From Isoperla grammatica (taxonomy: Eukaryota; Arthropoda; Insecta; Plecoptera; Perlodidae): DNA of 64,000 nucleotides. Below the pieces are notes generated by a model. That model was not told the DNA's origin and made no database searches. It saw nothing but the letters and a program-made list of their open reading frames with translations. Of this stretch, positions 41,000-51,913 are shown one piece after another. The stretch spans positions 1 to 64,000 of the forward strand of contig CAMDTW010000312.1 of assembly GCA_945910005.1 (NCBI GenBank), given 5' to 3'. The translations under genes were made by a program, and so were the position numbers. The first letter of the stretch is position 1, and every line of letters starts with the position of its first letter.

Positions 41000-43722
41000 G
41001 CTGGAATTGAAACTACTGGCGTGGAACGCCAATGGAGGAGTTCGTCGCAATCGGCAGAACACCTAGTTCATCAACTTTCCATAGATATCATTCTCATCAA
41101 CGAAACTCATCTTCTCCCTTCTGACAACTGGTCTATTCCTGGCTTCCAAATTCTACGTAACGATCGACTGACAGCGTCTTAACGTACGAGAGGGGGTGGT
41201 ACTGCCATTCTCTCTCGCTCTACAGCCGCCGTCGTTCAAGAGCCCACCCCTTTTCTTTCTGCGGTCGAAGCCACTATCGCAATTGTTAAAACAGCTGCTG
41301 GCCCGATGCGATGCATCGCAGCATACTCGCCCCCAAATAAACATTTTACTGGCACCGACTTTAATTCCCTCTTCACTTCACAAATGCCGACTGTACTGGC
41401 GGGTGACTTAAATGCCAAAAACCATCTTTGGAATTCGGCTGTCAACAACACACGGGGACTTGCTCTTCTTCGTTTCATCACGTCTACCAACCTTAGACTC
41501 AATGTCACTGGGCCTGTCGAACCAACATACTACCACTATCGGGACACTACCCCTCCTGATGTGCTAGACATTGCCATTATTTGGAACATCCACACATCTT
41601 ACGATATTTCGACAGTCCAGGCACTCACATCCGACCATAATCCGATCCTCATAAATATTGGTAACAAAATTAATTACCAACCACCTACCCCCCGTTTCTC
41701 ATACGGCAAAGCCGACTGGCAGCGCTTCCGTAATCATATTCACAACCACCTCACTGCCCTCCCACTTCCACTTCTCGACTCATCTTCAGCTATCGATACG
41801 TCGATCTCCTTCCTATCGGCTCTTATCCGTCAGGCAGCTACTGTTGCAATCCCCAAATACACACCGTCGCCCTCAACACATCTGTCTTTACCACCTGCCC
41901 TTCGTGCATGTGTGCGACAGAAAAATCGAGCCCGTCGGCGCTGGCAAGCGTTCCGAACGCCAGACTGCAAGGCCGAATACGACAGACTGCAACGTGCATT
42001 TGACCGGGATATTGCCGACCATTTGTCATCGCAGTGGGAGGCAAAACTCTCCACCCTCTCATACCACGACAACTCCATCTGGCGGATGGCCAAGACGCTA
42101 CAGAAGTCGAAATCACCCAATCCCCCGATCCTCACCCTTGCAGGCTGGGCACTTAGTAGCCAAGACAAAGCCGAGGCAATATCGCGCAGTCTGGAGATGG
42201 CCTTCATCCCAAATCCACCAGTTCCTGGCGAACCTGATTTGGATAGGTTAATGAAAATCTACTTTTCAAAAACTGTGTGCCCGGAACCCCCACCTGAGTA
42301 CAACCTTCAACCCTTTGAACTACGTACCATCTTTTCCAATTTAAACCCCCGTAAAGCCCCTGGTCCCGACGGTATAGGAGCGGTGCTCATTCGACAACTT
42401 CCCGGGTCAGCTGTGGCAGTCCTCTTCCATATTTATGAACGGTGCCTCACTACGTCATATTTCCCAAAAAATTGGAAAATGGCCAAAATTATCTCAATCT
42501 TAAAACCCGGGAAACCGCCGTCAGACCCGTCCAGCTACAGACCAATCAGCCTTCTCAATGTCATGGCCAAAATGCTTGAGTCACTGGTCCTAACTCGCAT
42601 CAAGCGACATTTAGCCGACAACACCATTATCCCCCAGTATCAATTTGGTTTCGTAGCAAACACCTCTACGGAACATCAACTTTTACGTCTCACAAATCGC
42701 ATCACCCATGGTTTCAATAACAAGAAAGTCACAGCCGTTTCTTTCCTCGACAGTGCCAAAGCTTTTGACTCAGTCTGGCATGCTGGCTTGTTATTGAAAC
42801 TAGCCCGGTACAAATTCCCCCTGCATATCATTCACTTTCTCCAATCATTCCTCCACAAAAGAAGTTTTCGGGCATCCTGGCTGGGGTCACTGTCTTCACC
42901 ACGCAAAATACGCGCAGGAGTACCTCAGGGATCAGTACTCAGTTCAACCCTATTTAATATTTACACGGCGGACATGCCAGAAATGCCCAAGGGTGTTGAT
43001 GTGCATCTCTTTGCGGATGATGACGCCATTGCTGCCACCTCTCGCTCCGCAAAACTTGCTGTCAAACACCTCCAAGCTGGTCTGGATTTAATGTCCCCAT
43101 GGTATGCCAAATGGCGATTCAAACTTAATGTTGGCAAAACTTCAGCCACCATGTTTACTACTGGTCATGCCCCCAAACATTCTCCCCTCTTTCTGGACGG
43201 TGTCCTGATCGCATGGTCTAAGACCAATCTGTACCTGGGTGCATTATTAGACCGCCGTCTTAGCTGGAACCATCATGTAGACAAAGTGATGCAAAAGAGT
43301 CGTAACAAAATGTTTGCTCTTCGGTCAATACTGAGGTCTCCAGTTATTGCAGAGAAAGACCGTCTTCGGATCTACACGACCATTATCCGTCCCACATTTC
43401 TATATGCCGCTCCCATATGGGGCACCACATCATATACTAATTTTCTAAAATTACAGCGCCTCCAAAATACTGTCCTTCGAGTGGTGATGCACCTTCCTAA
43501 ATACACCAGGATCGATCCCTTAAATTCTTTAACTCTTTATCACGGCACCCAAACCCTCTCGTGAGGTCACAGCTGGACTTTATGCCCAACCCTCATGATA
43601 GATTTCTCCGTCCAGTCGCGAGCATAAACACCCTTGAATTCAGGCCTCCCAACCCAAAGGCATGTGGACGCCACCGCAACATTCGCCTTCCCCTCTTCGC
43701 CAAGAAAAGACGGGTGAGGTAG
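40992..43722 (+). pseudogene. LINE ORF2, copy 3, broken
   Basis: It starts like the intact copies. A short deletion near 41050 shifts the frame, and a TAA lies at about 41180. From 41306 the endonuclease and reverse transcriptase are readable, including LFADDDAIAA, up to a ~60-bp deletion near 43508 that shifts the C-terminal part. It also has I-to-S and P-to-S changes near the catalytic motifs (FLDSAKAFD, SVLSSTLF). Confidence 0.8.
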
Positions 43723-44006
43723 TACCTCTATTCATTCCCAGGACCCTTCCTGAACCTACCTATTTTATTCCTAGTAGTTGTAAACCCAACCTCTTCTATT
43801 AATTTCATACTTATATCACTCTAAATTCTTTCTGCCTTCGGGCCATTTCATTCTTTTTCCAAACGTTCTGCCTTCAGCAACAAAACCATCACATCTGTAT
43901 TCTTATCATACTTCTCTTAAGGACACTGTCCGGTCGAGATTGTCAAGCAAAAGGAAACTGTACCTTATTGCCACCATCCAAAGCTCCAAAGCAAAGCTCC
44001 AAAGCT

Positions 44007-45830
44007 CGTACAACGCACTCCTGAACCATTTCCAGTGTGGACTAAAATCCCACTGAAGAAGAAGGAACCGCGAAAGGGCCGTTACTCCTTCCCCATAATC
44101 ACAAGTGATGCAGGGGTCCCTGCATCAGCTCCGCTCTCTTACAAACCTGTCCCAGGCCGGCCAGTTACGCCCACCGCTAATCGGTTTCTGGCCCTGGATG
44201 TCGACTGCGACAACATGTCAGACGACGATTTCCTGATTATAGATTCTGGCGCTGAAAGCGAGATGGAATTATGCCAGCCTCAACCCACGACCAGCCAAAA
44301 AATGCGTCCAAAACGTCGCCGGACCCACTCGCTTTCCCCTATTATTATTATTATTGGTAGTGTTTAAGGGCGCTTCGACAACGAAGATCATTCGCGCCAC
44401 CAAGATAATTTTAATGAAGTCCATATGTAAAACAAATCATGTCCATTGAAATCATTGCCAAGGTCGACATAGATAAAGCAGATGAATCGAGATCAGTTGA
44501 ACAGTGCCAAGAACAATATCCTGAATCCGATGCGTCTTCTGTCCGCAATACCGCATCCAGGCCACCAAAACTCCATGCCCAACGACCGTCTCCTAGCTCC
44601 GTAATCCACAAACCGGTAGCTCATCATCCCCCAGCCACTCACTCGGACCAACCAAACCCTGGGACTGACAAGCCGCACTCTTCTAATGCAAAACCCCCTC
44701 CCATCTTAATGTATAACATAGAGAATTATTCCTCTTTGGTCACCCTATTGGCCAAGGCCACCAAAGGGGCATACACTATCTCGGCAACAGCGGAAGCCTT
44801 CCGCATAAAGCCAAATCTCAGGCAAACCTACGACGAGATATTCAAGTACCTACATACCAATCAACTCTTGTTTCACACTTTCCCGACAGTGGAACAGCGA
44901 CAGAAACGTCTAGTCATTCGCGGTCTGTCCTCCTCTGTGCCCGTCGAGGACATCAAAATTGATTTGACGGAGCAAGGCGTCAATATAGTTGACCTCCGCC
45001 AAATCTTACACAATGACGACTCTCCGTCCACACGGCGACCCATGCCCTTGTTTGTCGCCACAGTCTCTCTATTTGACACTGGAGTCCCCCTTCACACAGT
45101 CACCATCATTTGTCACCACAAAGTCACATTTGAACGTTACCGTGGCCAATCAGGTCAACGGCAATGCTTCAATTGCCAGCAATTTGGCCATTCATCGGCT
45201 TTCTGCCATCTTCCGGCGGCGTGCTTTAAATGCGCCGAAGCCCACAAGTCAGCTCATTGCACCAAATCCCCCGACTCACCCGCCACATGCGTCAACTGCA
45301 AATTAGACCACCCAGCCTCTTACCGAAAATGCAAGGCGTACCTTGATGCCTGTGATGCCCGTTCACAGAGCAACCAGAATCAGACAGGCCGTCCGGTAAC
45401 TAACCGCCGCCGAAAACAACCACCTCCTCCGCCTGCAGCTTCACAACAGCGTACTAGTTTCCCCTCAGCCACCTTCAGTGCCAAATTTCCCCCACTAGTT
45501 TCATACGCGCAAGCAGTCCAGGCCTCGACACCACAACAGACACCACCTGACTTCACTGATGTACCACACACCAGTACGTCACAGTCTTCTCAACCCCGAT
45601 TCCCTAAAGGCCCAATCCAACCCCACGGCGACCACGTGGCCAGGTACCACCATCACAACCGCCGCCTCCACTGCTGCCGCCTCCACATACTCCCCAAGGT
45701 CGTAACCCGGCCTGGACTATCATCGGCCAAATAGCCGATGCCCTCATCGCCTATTCCAGCGACCCAATCATTTCAACCCTAGCTACCCTTCTCAAAACTC
45801 TCATCTCCGCACCCAACAATGGCTAAGCTA
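44007..45830 (+). mobile_element. Jockey-clade LINE copy 4, truncated
   Basis: The junction motif CGTACAACGCAC runs straight into ORF1 at CTCCTGAACC; the shared CGCAC suggests a microhomology deletion. Only the ORF1 region remains. It stops at the ORF1/ORF2 overlap (ATGGCTAAGC), where other sequence begins. Confidence 0.8.
44019..45826 (+). pseudogene. LINE ORF1, copy 4, with foreign insert
   Basis: The first part is readable to 44340 (KRRRTHSLSP). It is interrupted at 44341-44520 by about 180 bp of unrelated sequence, including an ATT run. It continues with the PRE_C2HC-type domain and all three knuckles (CFNCQQFGHSSAFC, CFKCAEAHKSAHC, CVNCKLDHPASYRKC). A frame change near 45620 breaks the C-terminus. 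It is more diverged from copies 1 and 2 than copy 3 is. Confidence 0.75.
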
Positions 45831-45989
45831 ATGGCTAAGGACGTAAAGCTTGGTTTGCTAAGAGACATAAGGGACACATTACTTCACATACGTGATGCAG
45901 CTGATGCGCCAGCTGTGGCAGGGGAGAGGACAGCTTCAGCTGTTGAAACGCTTGCGAACGCTAAAGAACATAAGTATAAGAATATCTAG
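45831..45989 (+). CDS. Small unknown ORF at LINE copy 4 junction
   Basis: 52 codons starting at an ATG that repeats the ORF2 start sequence ATGGCTAAG and then differs (KDVKLGLLRDIRDTLLHI, ending AKEHKYKNI). The predicted protein is helical and charged. It may be the last exon of a broken gene into which the LINE fell. No family recognised. Confidence 0.3.
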   Translation: MAKDVKLGLLRDIRDTLLHIRDAADAPAVAGERTASAVETLANAKEHKYKNI

Positions 45990-46607
45990 TCAAGTAGTAG
46001 AATGTAGTACACCTAATAGTAATTTATTAATTTTTTTTATGTACAAATAACATTGTAGTTTATTGCTTGATTTGTTAGTAGCTCTAATGATGAGGAATGC
46101 ATGTTTTGCTTGTGATGGGACAGGGAACACTAAACATTGAAGCAATTAACTATTTGAAGCAATTAACTACGACTTACGTCTACGGCTCACTATCATCTCA
46201 TTAACTTGATCATTAACATCCAATTATTAATTACTGTTCCTATGAGACTGCTCATATGATTTCTGACTGTTCCCATATGATGATTGTGATGACTGATGAC
46301 AGTTAGACTGAAAAAACAAAAACTCGCCATGACTTAGGCTTGTTATTTCATAAACGTCCAATTATTAATTACTATTTCTACGCAATGATTGTAATGACTT
46401 GCCATTATAGACTGAGGGTGTGTTCCAACTTGATTTTTCGCCTGCTAACCACTAATCACTAACCACTACCTGCTACACATTAAACGCTAACAGCTTTGGG
46501 CACGCAACCTAGTATGCTAATACAAGGTTTATTGTTATTAATCATGTAAAGTAAATAAATACGATAATAATACTTGCACTCACTGGTTGGGTATTTTCCT
46601 AACCTAA
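45990..46607. other. Non-coding AT-rich spacer
   Basis: It contains two similar GTCCAATTATTAATTACT segments (about 46210 and 46358). No gene or RNA recognised. Confidence 0.4.
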
Positions 46608-47040
46608 ACATCCCTAATAACGGCCATCATGTGCTGTACACTGATCGCTTTTTCACCAGTTTGAAATCAGTTGGATGTTTCCATTCATCAGACGGGAACT
46701 GTCATGAAGAATCGGGTAGGACCAGTAATTTCTAAACTAAGGGATGATACATAAATGAAAAGAGGGGAATGGGATGAACTTGCTGGCGAGGAAGATGAAG
46801 AGTGTTTACTCAAATGGAAAGACAATAAACCAGTAATATTACTTTCAACCTGTGTTGGAAGCGAACCACAGAGTAAGTGCATACCCTAGTCAAAAGAATA
46901 AAAATGGAAGTGGACATGCCTGCAGTGGTTAACATGTACAACACATACGTGGGTGGTACTGATTTATGCGATCGGTACATCGCGTGTTACCGTTGTTCTA
47001 TTCGAACAAGAAAATGGACCATCAGGATTTATAAAACAAA
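46608..47040 (+). pseudogene. piggyBac transposase fragment, copy a
   Basis: The C-terminal half of a DDE_Tnp_1_7 transposase. It includes LYTDRFFTSL with the second catalytic D, NRVGPVISKLRDD, DNKPVILLSTCVGSEPQSKC and VVNMYNTYVGGTDLCDRYIA with the third D. Several stops and frame shifts are present. The same segment occurs again at 48918-49490, where it is split by a SINE. This copy gives the empty site for that insertion. Confidence 0.65.
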
Positions 47041-47189
47041 AGTAAATGAACGAAACTAGACGTTTCAACAAGCAAATCGTATTTGAAAGAGGTGCTGAAT
47101 TCGTATTGGGATTTACGCTGCCATTCCGGGTTAATTTTGGCGGTATCGGGCATAAAAAAGATACATTAACGCTCTCTCCCGCTATCGAC

Positions 47190-47770
47190 CCATAGCGGCC
47201 CGAATCAATATCGGGAGTTTCAAAAAGAGTTACAGAATAGTGGTCCAGATGTTTTGGACGGTGTGCTCTTCGTTCTCCGGTCCGTGAAACATAACTCGAC
47301 TGGTTACTCACCATTTTACATGCTATACCAGCGGGAACCTGTGCTACCAGTGGACCTTTTGCGCCATCATTTGGGAGAGGACCATAGTCAGACTACGAAG
47401 AACCAGAGGGTACTGAGAGTATGAAAGAAGAGGCAGCCTTCGACATGAATGAGTTCCAAAATATATTGAAAAATATACTGACAGTCAGAAAATCTGAGAT
47501 TAACAGAGCAATGGCCAACATCGCAACAGCACAAACAGAGCAATGGCCAACATGGCAACAGCACAAAATGGTCAAAAGTTAGTGTACGACCGCCGTCATA
47601 TGCAGAACAAGTATATGTTTGATGTCGGCAGTAAGATCTTAGCCAAAAACCTAAAACGAAGCAACCGGAAGGGCGGATGGTCGCTTCTTCCTTGGTTGGG
47701 ACCTTACACAGTAGAGACAATCTTCAAAAACTATTGCGTGCTAAAAAATGAAGGATTTTTTTGTTAGTTC
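47190..47770 (+). pseudogene. Integrase C-terminal fragment (Ty3/Gypsy or Ginger type)
   Basis: The frame reads NSGPDVLDGVLFVLRSVKHN, STGYSPFYMLYQREPVLPVD, and after stops and a frame change KLVYDRRHMQNKYMFDVG and NRKGGWSLLPWLGPYTVE. The SPFY-x-x-YxREP-x-LP motif and the later KG-x-W-x-x-GPY-x-V motif mark the end of a retroviral-type integrase and its chromo-like tail. The catalytic DDE core is not present. A small tandem duplication (GAGCAATGGCCAACAT) lies at 47503-47555. Confidence 0.55.
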
Positions 47771-48195
47771 GGGTTTAAAAGACACACAACGACGTGGTTA
47801 TTACGGCCCAAAAGAATATTAGCTTTAACTGGTGTTATTTTAAATAACACTAAGTAGCTGAAAACATTGTCTAAGAACGTTGTCAATAACACTTGAGTCG
47901 TAGAAGGCGAAGTTCAAAAAAAGAGTTTGATTTCAAATCTGAGATTATATCGCGCAAGAGATCCAAAAGGACCGCCAATGGGGGAGGTGCTTGAAACAGA
48001 TAGCGACAATCCAAAAGAAATATTGGAATCTGTCTTGAGTACCTAGACAGAGTTTTGGGAACTTGTGTCAGAACAGACCAACCGCTACTCAGTGCAAGAA
48101 CGTAATTTAAAAACAGTTAAAACAACATCGATCGAAATGATCCGGTTAGCTGGTATCCATGTAATAATGGGCAGTCTCGCTTGTGTCGGTCTAGA

Positions 48196-48501
48196 TTGAT
48201 TATTTGGGCTTAACGTCTCATATTTTTGCAATGAGGCTAATCGAGACAATGAGTGGGTGATATATGAAGATGAAATAGGGGGCTGTTTGGAGGAAAGGGG
48301 CGAGTAGGAGGGAGCGTGAGAAAAGGGGAAAGGGGAGGAAAGGGGATTGGGGTGTGGACTGCTTTTCGTCTGACTTCTCCTCCTCGACCAGTCCGGCTAG
48401 GGTGGCCCTACCAGAAGCATACGCTTCCGCCGGCATAGCTCTCGGGATCAACAAAGCACGCACACCTGCCCACCACGATAAGGTAGCAGTCCATAGGCAG
48501 G
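48196..48501 (-). mobile_element. SINE-like retroposon, type A, in piggyBac copy b
   Basis: It is flanked by a 15-bp duplication with one mismatch, TTGTGTCGGTCTAGA (48181-48195) and TTGTATCGGTCTAGA (48502-48516). Confidence 0.87.
48356..48501 (-). ncRNA. HDV-like ribozyme candidate
   Basis: 146 nt. J4/2 is CGAAAA instead of CGAAGU, so the C-G-A-A core is kept while the following bases vary. P1 has CCTGCCT with GGGCAGG, which makes one wobble pair. Confidence 0.5.
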
Positions 48502-48972
48502 TTGTATCGGTCTAGAGACTTCACTACCCCGATCATCACAAATGCAATGACGCACAATCGTTTCTACGAACTAAGAAACAATGTGCATTTCTCAGACAAC
48601 AAAGCAGATCGAACTGATTTTACAGATAAGCTGTGGAAAGTAAGGCCACTCAATGACACTGTCCAAAAGAAATGTAGGACGTTACCACTATCACATCACA
48701 TTGCGCTAGACGAGCGAATGATACCGTTTTCCAGTCGATGTGCCTACCGCCAGTATGTGCCATCCAACCAAACCCTTTGGGGTTAAAACATTTTGTTTTG
48801 TCTGCAAATGATGGGTTAGTTCTCGATTTCCACATGTACACAAGTAAGGGATCTGTACCAGAAAATTACAAAAAGAATATGGGCTTGGTAGCAGCATTGC
48901 AAAGCTTTTATGTGAAACCATCCCTAATAACGGCCATCATGTGCTGTACACTGATCGCTTTTTCACTAGTTC

Positions 48973-49089
48973 GATTGATCGATATTTGGGCTTTACGTCT
49001 CATATTCTTGCAACTTGGCTAATCGAGACGATGAGTGGGTGAAATATGAAGATGCAATAGAGGGCTGTTTGGAGGAAAGGGGCAAGTGG
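48973..49089 (-). mobile_element. SINE-like retroposon, type A, 5'-truncated
   Basis: Only tail and middle sequence remain. The paralogous piggyBac segment at about 46660-46670 lacks it and reads through CCAGTTTGAAATCAG, which gives the empty site. Confidence 0.75.
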
Positions 49090-49738
49090 GAAATCAGTTA
49101 ACAACCTGTTGGATGTTTTCATTTATCAGACAGGAACTGTCATGAAGCATCGGGTAGGCCCAGTAATTTCTTAACTAAGGGATGATAAAAAAATGAAAAG
49201 AGTGGAATGGGATGAACTTGCTGGCGAGGAAGATGAAGAGTGTTTACTCAAATGTAACGACAATAAACCAGTCATATTACTTTCAACCTGTGTTGGAAGC
49301 GAAACACAGAGTAAGTGCATACCCTGGTCGAAAGACGAGAAAAAAAAAGTGGAAGTGGACATGCCTGCAGTGGTTAACATGTACAACACATACGTGGGTG
49401 GTACTGATTTATGCGATCGGTACATCGCGTGTTACCGTTGCTATATTCGACAAGAAAATGGACCATCAGGGTTTATAATCACTTTGTTCAGGTGGTGATT
49501 GTTAACTGTTGGCTCATGTATCGTTAAGTCCAATGTGCCAGCCAAAGAAAGATTGCCATTGCTCAAGTTCCGAATGCACGTAGGCCAGGCAATGGTTCAG
49601 TATGCTGGAGCTGTCATTGCTCCGACACCGGTACTTAGATGTCGGCCCCCCCCCCCCCCCCCCCCGACGGAGGTCGCCTTGTCGCGGTGGGGGGGCTCAC
49701 CATTCATGGTGCCAAACGATCGCCAAAAACAAAACAAA

Positions 49739-51881
49739 ATGGACTCTGTAAATATCCTGGATATACCCCAGGAGGGTACCACCACAGGTGGAGAATCCCT
49801 CCTTCTCTGTCACAAGAGGAGCAGCTCCTACGGTTCTGGGGGGAGCAACAGCGTCCTGGCGGTAACGCCACGAAGAGATGGGGTGACAGACCATTCGGTC
49901 ACCCCAAAGGAGAAGTCGAAGAAGAATAAGCAAAAGGGGATTTGGGGGTCCGTTGGAGACCTTCGGATTGGAAATCCATTTGCTCGTTCAGTAATTTTGA
50001 AGAGAACCCCCCCTAGTGGGGGTTCAAACAAGACACCCGCTTCCTCGGAAGATGAGTGCCGGGAGGAGGAAGTGCTCCTGGACGATTCCCCCGAGGAAGA
50101 GCAGGGAAAGAGAAAGCAGCGGGAAGAGGCAATTGATGCCCAGCTGCTGGAAAGGACCGTCATACGGATCTTAGACGGTTTGAAGGACCTGGAGGGATTG
50201 GTTACCACCAACACCAAGAGGGACATCAAGGACAAGACGTATGAGCTGAGTAGGCTGGCAGCCAAATTAAAGAGGGACAAGGTCCAAACCTTCTTTGGCG
50301 AGGTGGCCTCGCTTGCCTTGGCTAGCCAAGGGACGAAAGTCTCGAGGCATGAGCAGCAGGGAAAGCAGCTAACCTCAAGCAGCACACAGACGCCAGTGCA
50401 GGAGACCGCGCAGGTAGGCAGCAACAACACTTGTGACTCCTGCACGCATGCGACCAAAAGCACCTGTGAGGCAGGCACCCAGACGGAGGCATGGGTCCGC
50501 GGCGGGAAGCCACCGACGGTCGGGAGTCTGGAGGGAGTTAACTCCTACGCCGACTACGAGGCCATCGCGGGCCGCAAGTGGGAGGACTCTGTGTTCACAA
50601 ATGTGGCAGTCAAAGTAGGTAATCCCTTGACCACATCGGAGGATTCGGTCAAATGCGTCCTCGTGGAACCGAAAGACCCCGAAATGAATCTTTCCATCCA
50701 GCGGCATTACCGGGACAGGTTTCCCGGGATTGCAAATATGAAAGACGAGGTCGGGGTGCTGGAGCAGCTCACCCGGAAGAGGGGTCCTGGGGGAAGCGTG
50801 ACCGAAACTCTGCAGATTGTCGTCAAACTCCACCATGACGGGTCCGAGAAGGCTATATGGGACCGGCTCCAGGCCCTTAAGGAAGACTCCATCAACGACA
50901 AGGAGGTAGCCATCCATCACGTGGAGACGCTGTCTGAGGAAAGGCTTAAAAACCTGACTCCGGCGTTTTTCCGCGGGGTGGATGCGAAGGTCACAATCTT
51001 CACCACCGCCGCGAAGAGGGCAAAGACGCAGGCCAGCAGCACGGCACCAAAAGAGAAAGGGGCTCAGAGAGAGGAACACCTTGGCTCTCTCGATAGAGGT
51101 GGGGGACAAGCTCACCTATAAGGACGTCCTGAAAGACGTCCGGGAGGCGGTGGGTGGCAGGCCCGGTTGCGAATGCATCCAGTCCCTGCGGAGCACAAAA
51201 GAAGAAAAGCTCCTCATTGTCATGGACAAGAACGAGGACGCCATGGACAAGGTGCGGGAGCTCCTGGAGGCCAAGAGTCTCAAGGTGAGCCGGGTCGGCC
51301 TCCGGGCGAGGTCGGAGGTGGTTCACCTGAGAGGCCTCGATGAACTGGCCACCAAGGCAGAGGTCCAGACAGCAATAGAACAGGCCGTTGGGGCAGACCA
51401 GTCCATCAAGGTCGGGCCACTGAGGCCGCACCGCCAGAACACACAGGCGGTGACGGTTACGCTGAGCAGGCCGAAGGCCGAGCAGCTCACACAAAAGGGC
51501 CACTTGAGGGTGGGACCGGCCTGCTGTCCGGTGGAGAAAAGGCTGGAAGTGAAGAGGTGCCCGAGGTGTTGGGGGTACGATCATGCCGCCAACAAGTGTA
51601 ATGGCCCAGATAGATCGAAACTCTGTCGGAGTTGCGGGGGAGAGGGGCACCTGAGCAGAGACTGCAAGGAGAAGAAGCCCTCCTGCGTCCTGTGCAAAGA
51701 AGATCACGCCTTGGGCTCCGGGAGGTGTAAGGCCTTCAGGACAGCACTTGCGAAAGCCCGGAGACAGAGGAACGCCAAGGGCGACAGGAGGGAACCGTCT
51801 TTAAGCAGGGAGGCTATGGAGAGCGATTCCGAATCCTTCCCGCCCTTGGAGCCCTTGGAGGGGGGCAAGCATCAACCATAA
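49739..51881 (+). pseudogene. R1-clade LINE ORF1 (gag-like), one frame shift
   Basis: RNA-binding protein of the element. From the ATG at 49739 the first frame runs to about 51060 through a K/E-rich region and a segment ATKSTCEAGTQTEAW. The second frame takes over by 51075 (LALSIEVGDKLTYKDVLKDV, KEEKLLIVMD) and continues with three knuckles: CPRCWGYDHAANKC, CRSCGGEGHLSRDC and CVLCKEDHALGSGRC. The frames overlap at about 51000-51120, so one base has been gained or lost, or, less likely, a frameshift signal is used. The ORF2 start follows 32 nt after the stop. Confidence 0.65.
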
Positions 51882-51913
51882 AAAAAAACAAAAAAAAAAC
51901 AAAACAAAAGGAA

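Larger units (their letters stand above)
38996..44006 (+). mobile_element. Jockey-clade LINE copy 3, defective
   Basis: It starts with GTACAACGCAC after copy 2. The U1-like part is reduced to its last ~12 nt (CAAGGCGGTGAC, 39036-39047). Both ORFs are broken. The 3' end carries an extra CAAAGCTC unit. Confidence 0.85.
47930..49640 (+). pseudogene. piggyBac transposase, copy b, broken
   Basis: A longer relative of the 46.6 kb fragment. It reads FWELVSEQTNRYSVQERNL and HVIMGSLACVGL, then a SINE (48196-48501), then NAMTHNRFYELRNNVHFSDN and HIALDERMIPFSSRC with the first catalytic D, then LYTDRFF. After a second SINE (48973-49089) comes GGTDLCDRYIA with the third D, and LPLLKFRMHVGQAMVQYAG near the C-terminus. 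Frame shifts occur near 48784 and 49490. The R1-clade LINE interrupts its end at about 49645, so the first codons of the open frame running into that LINE are piggyBac sequence. Confidence 0.65.
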
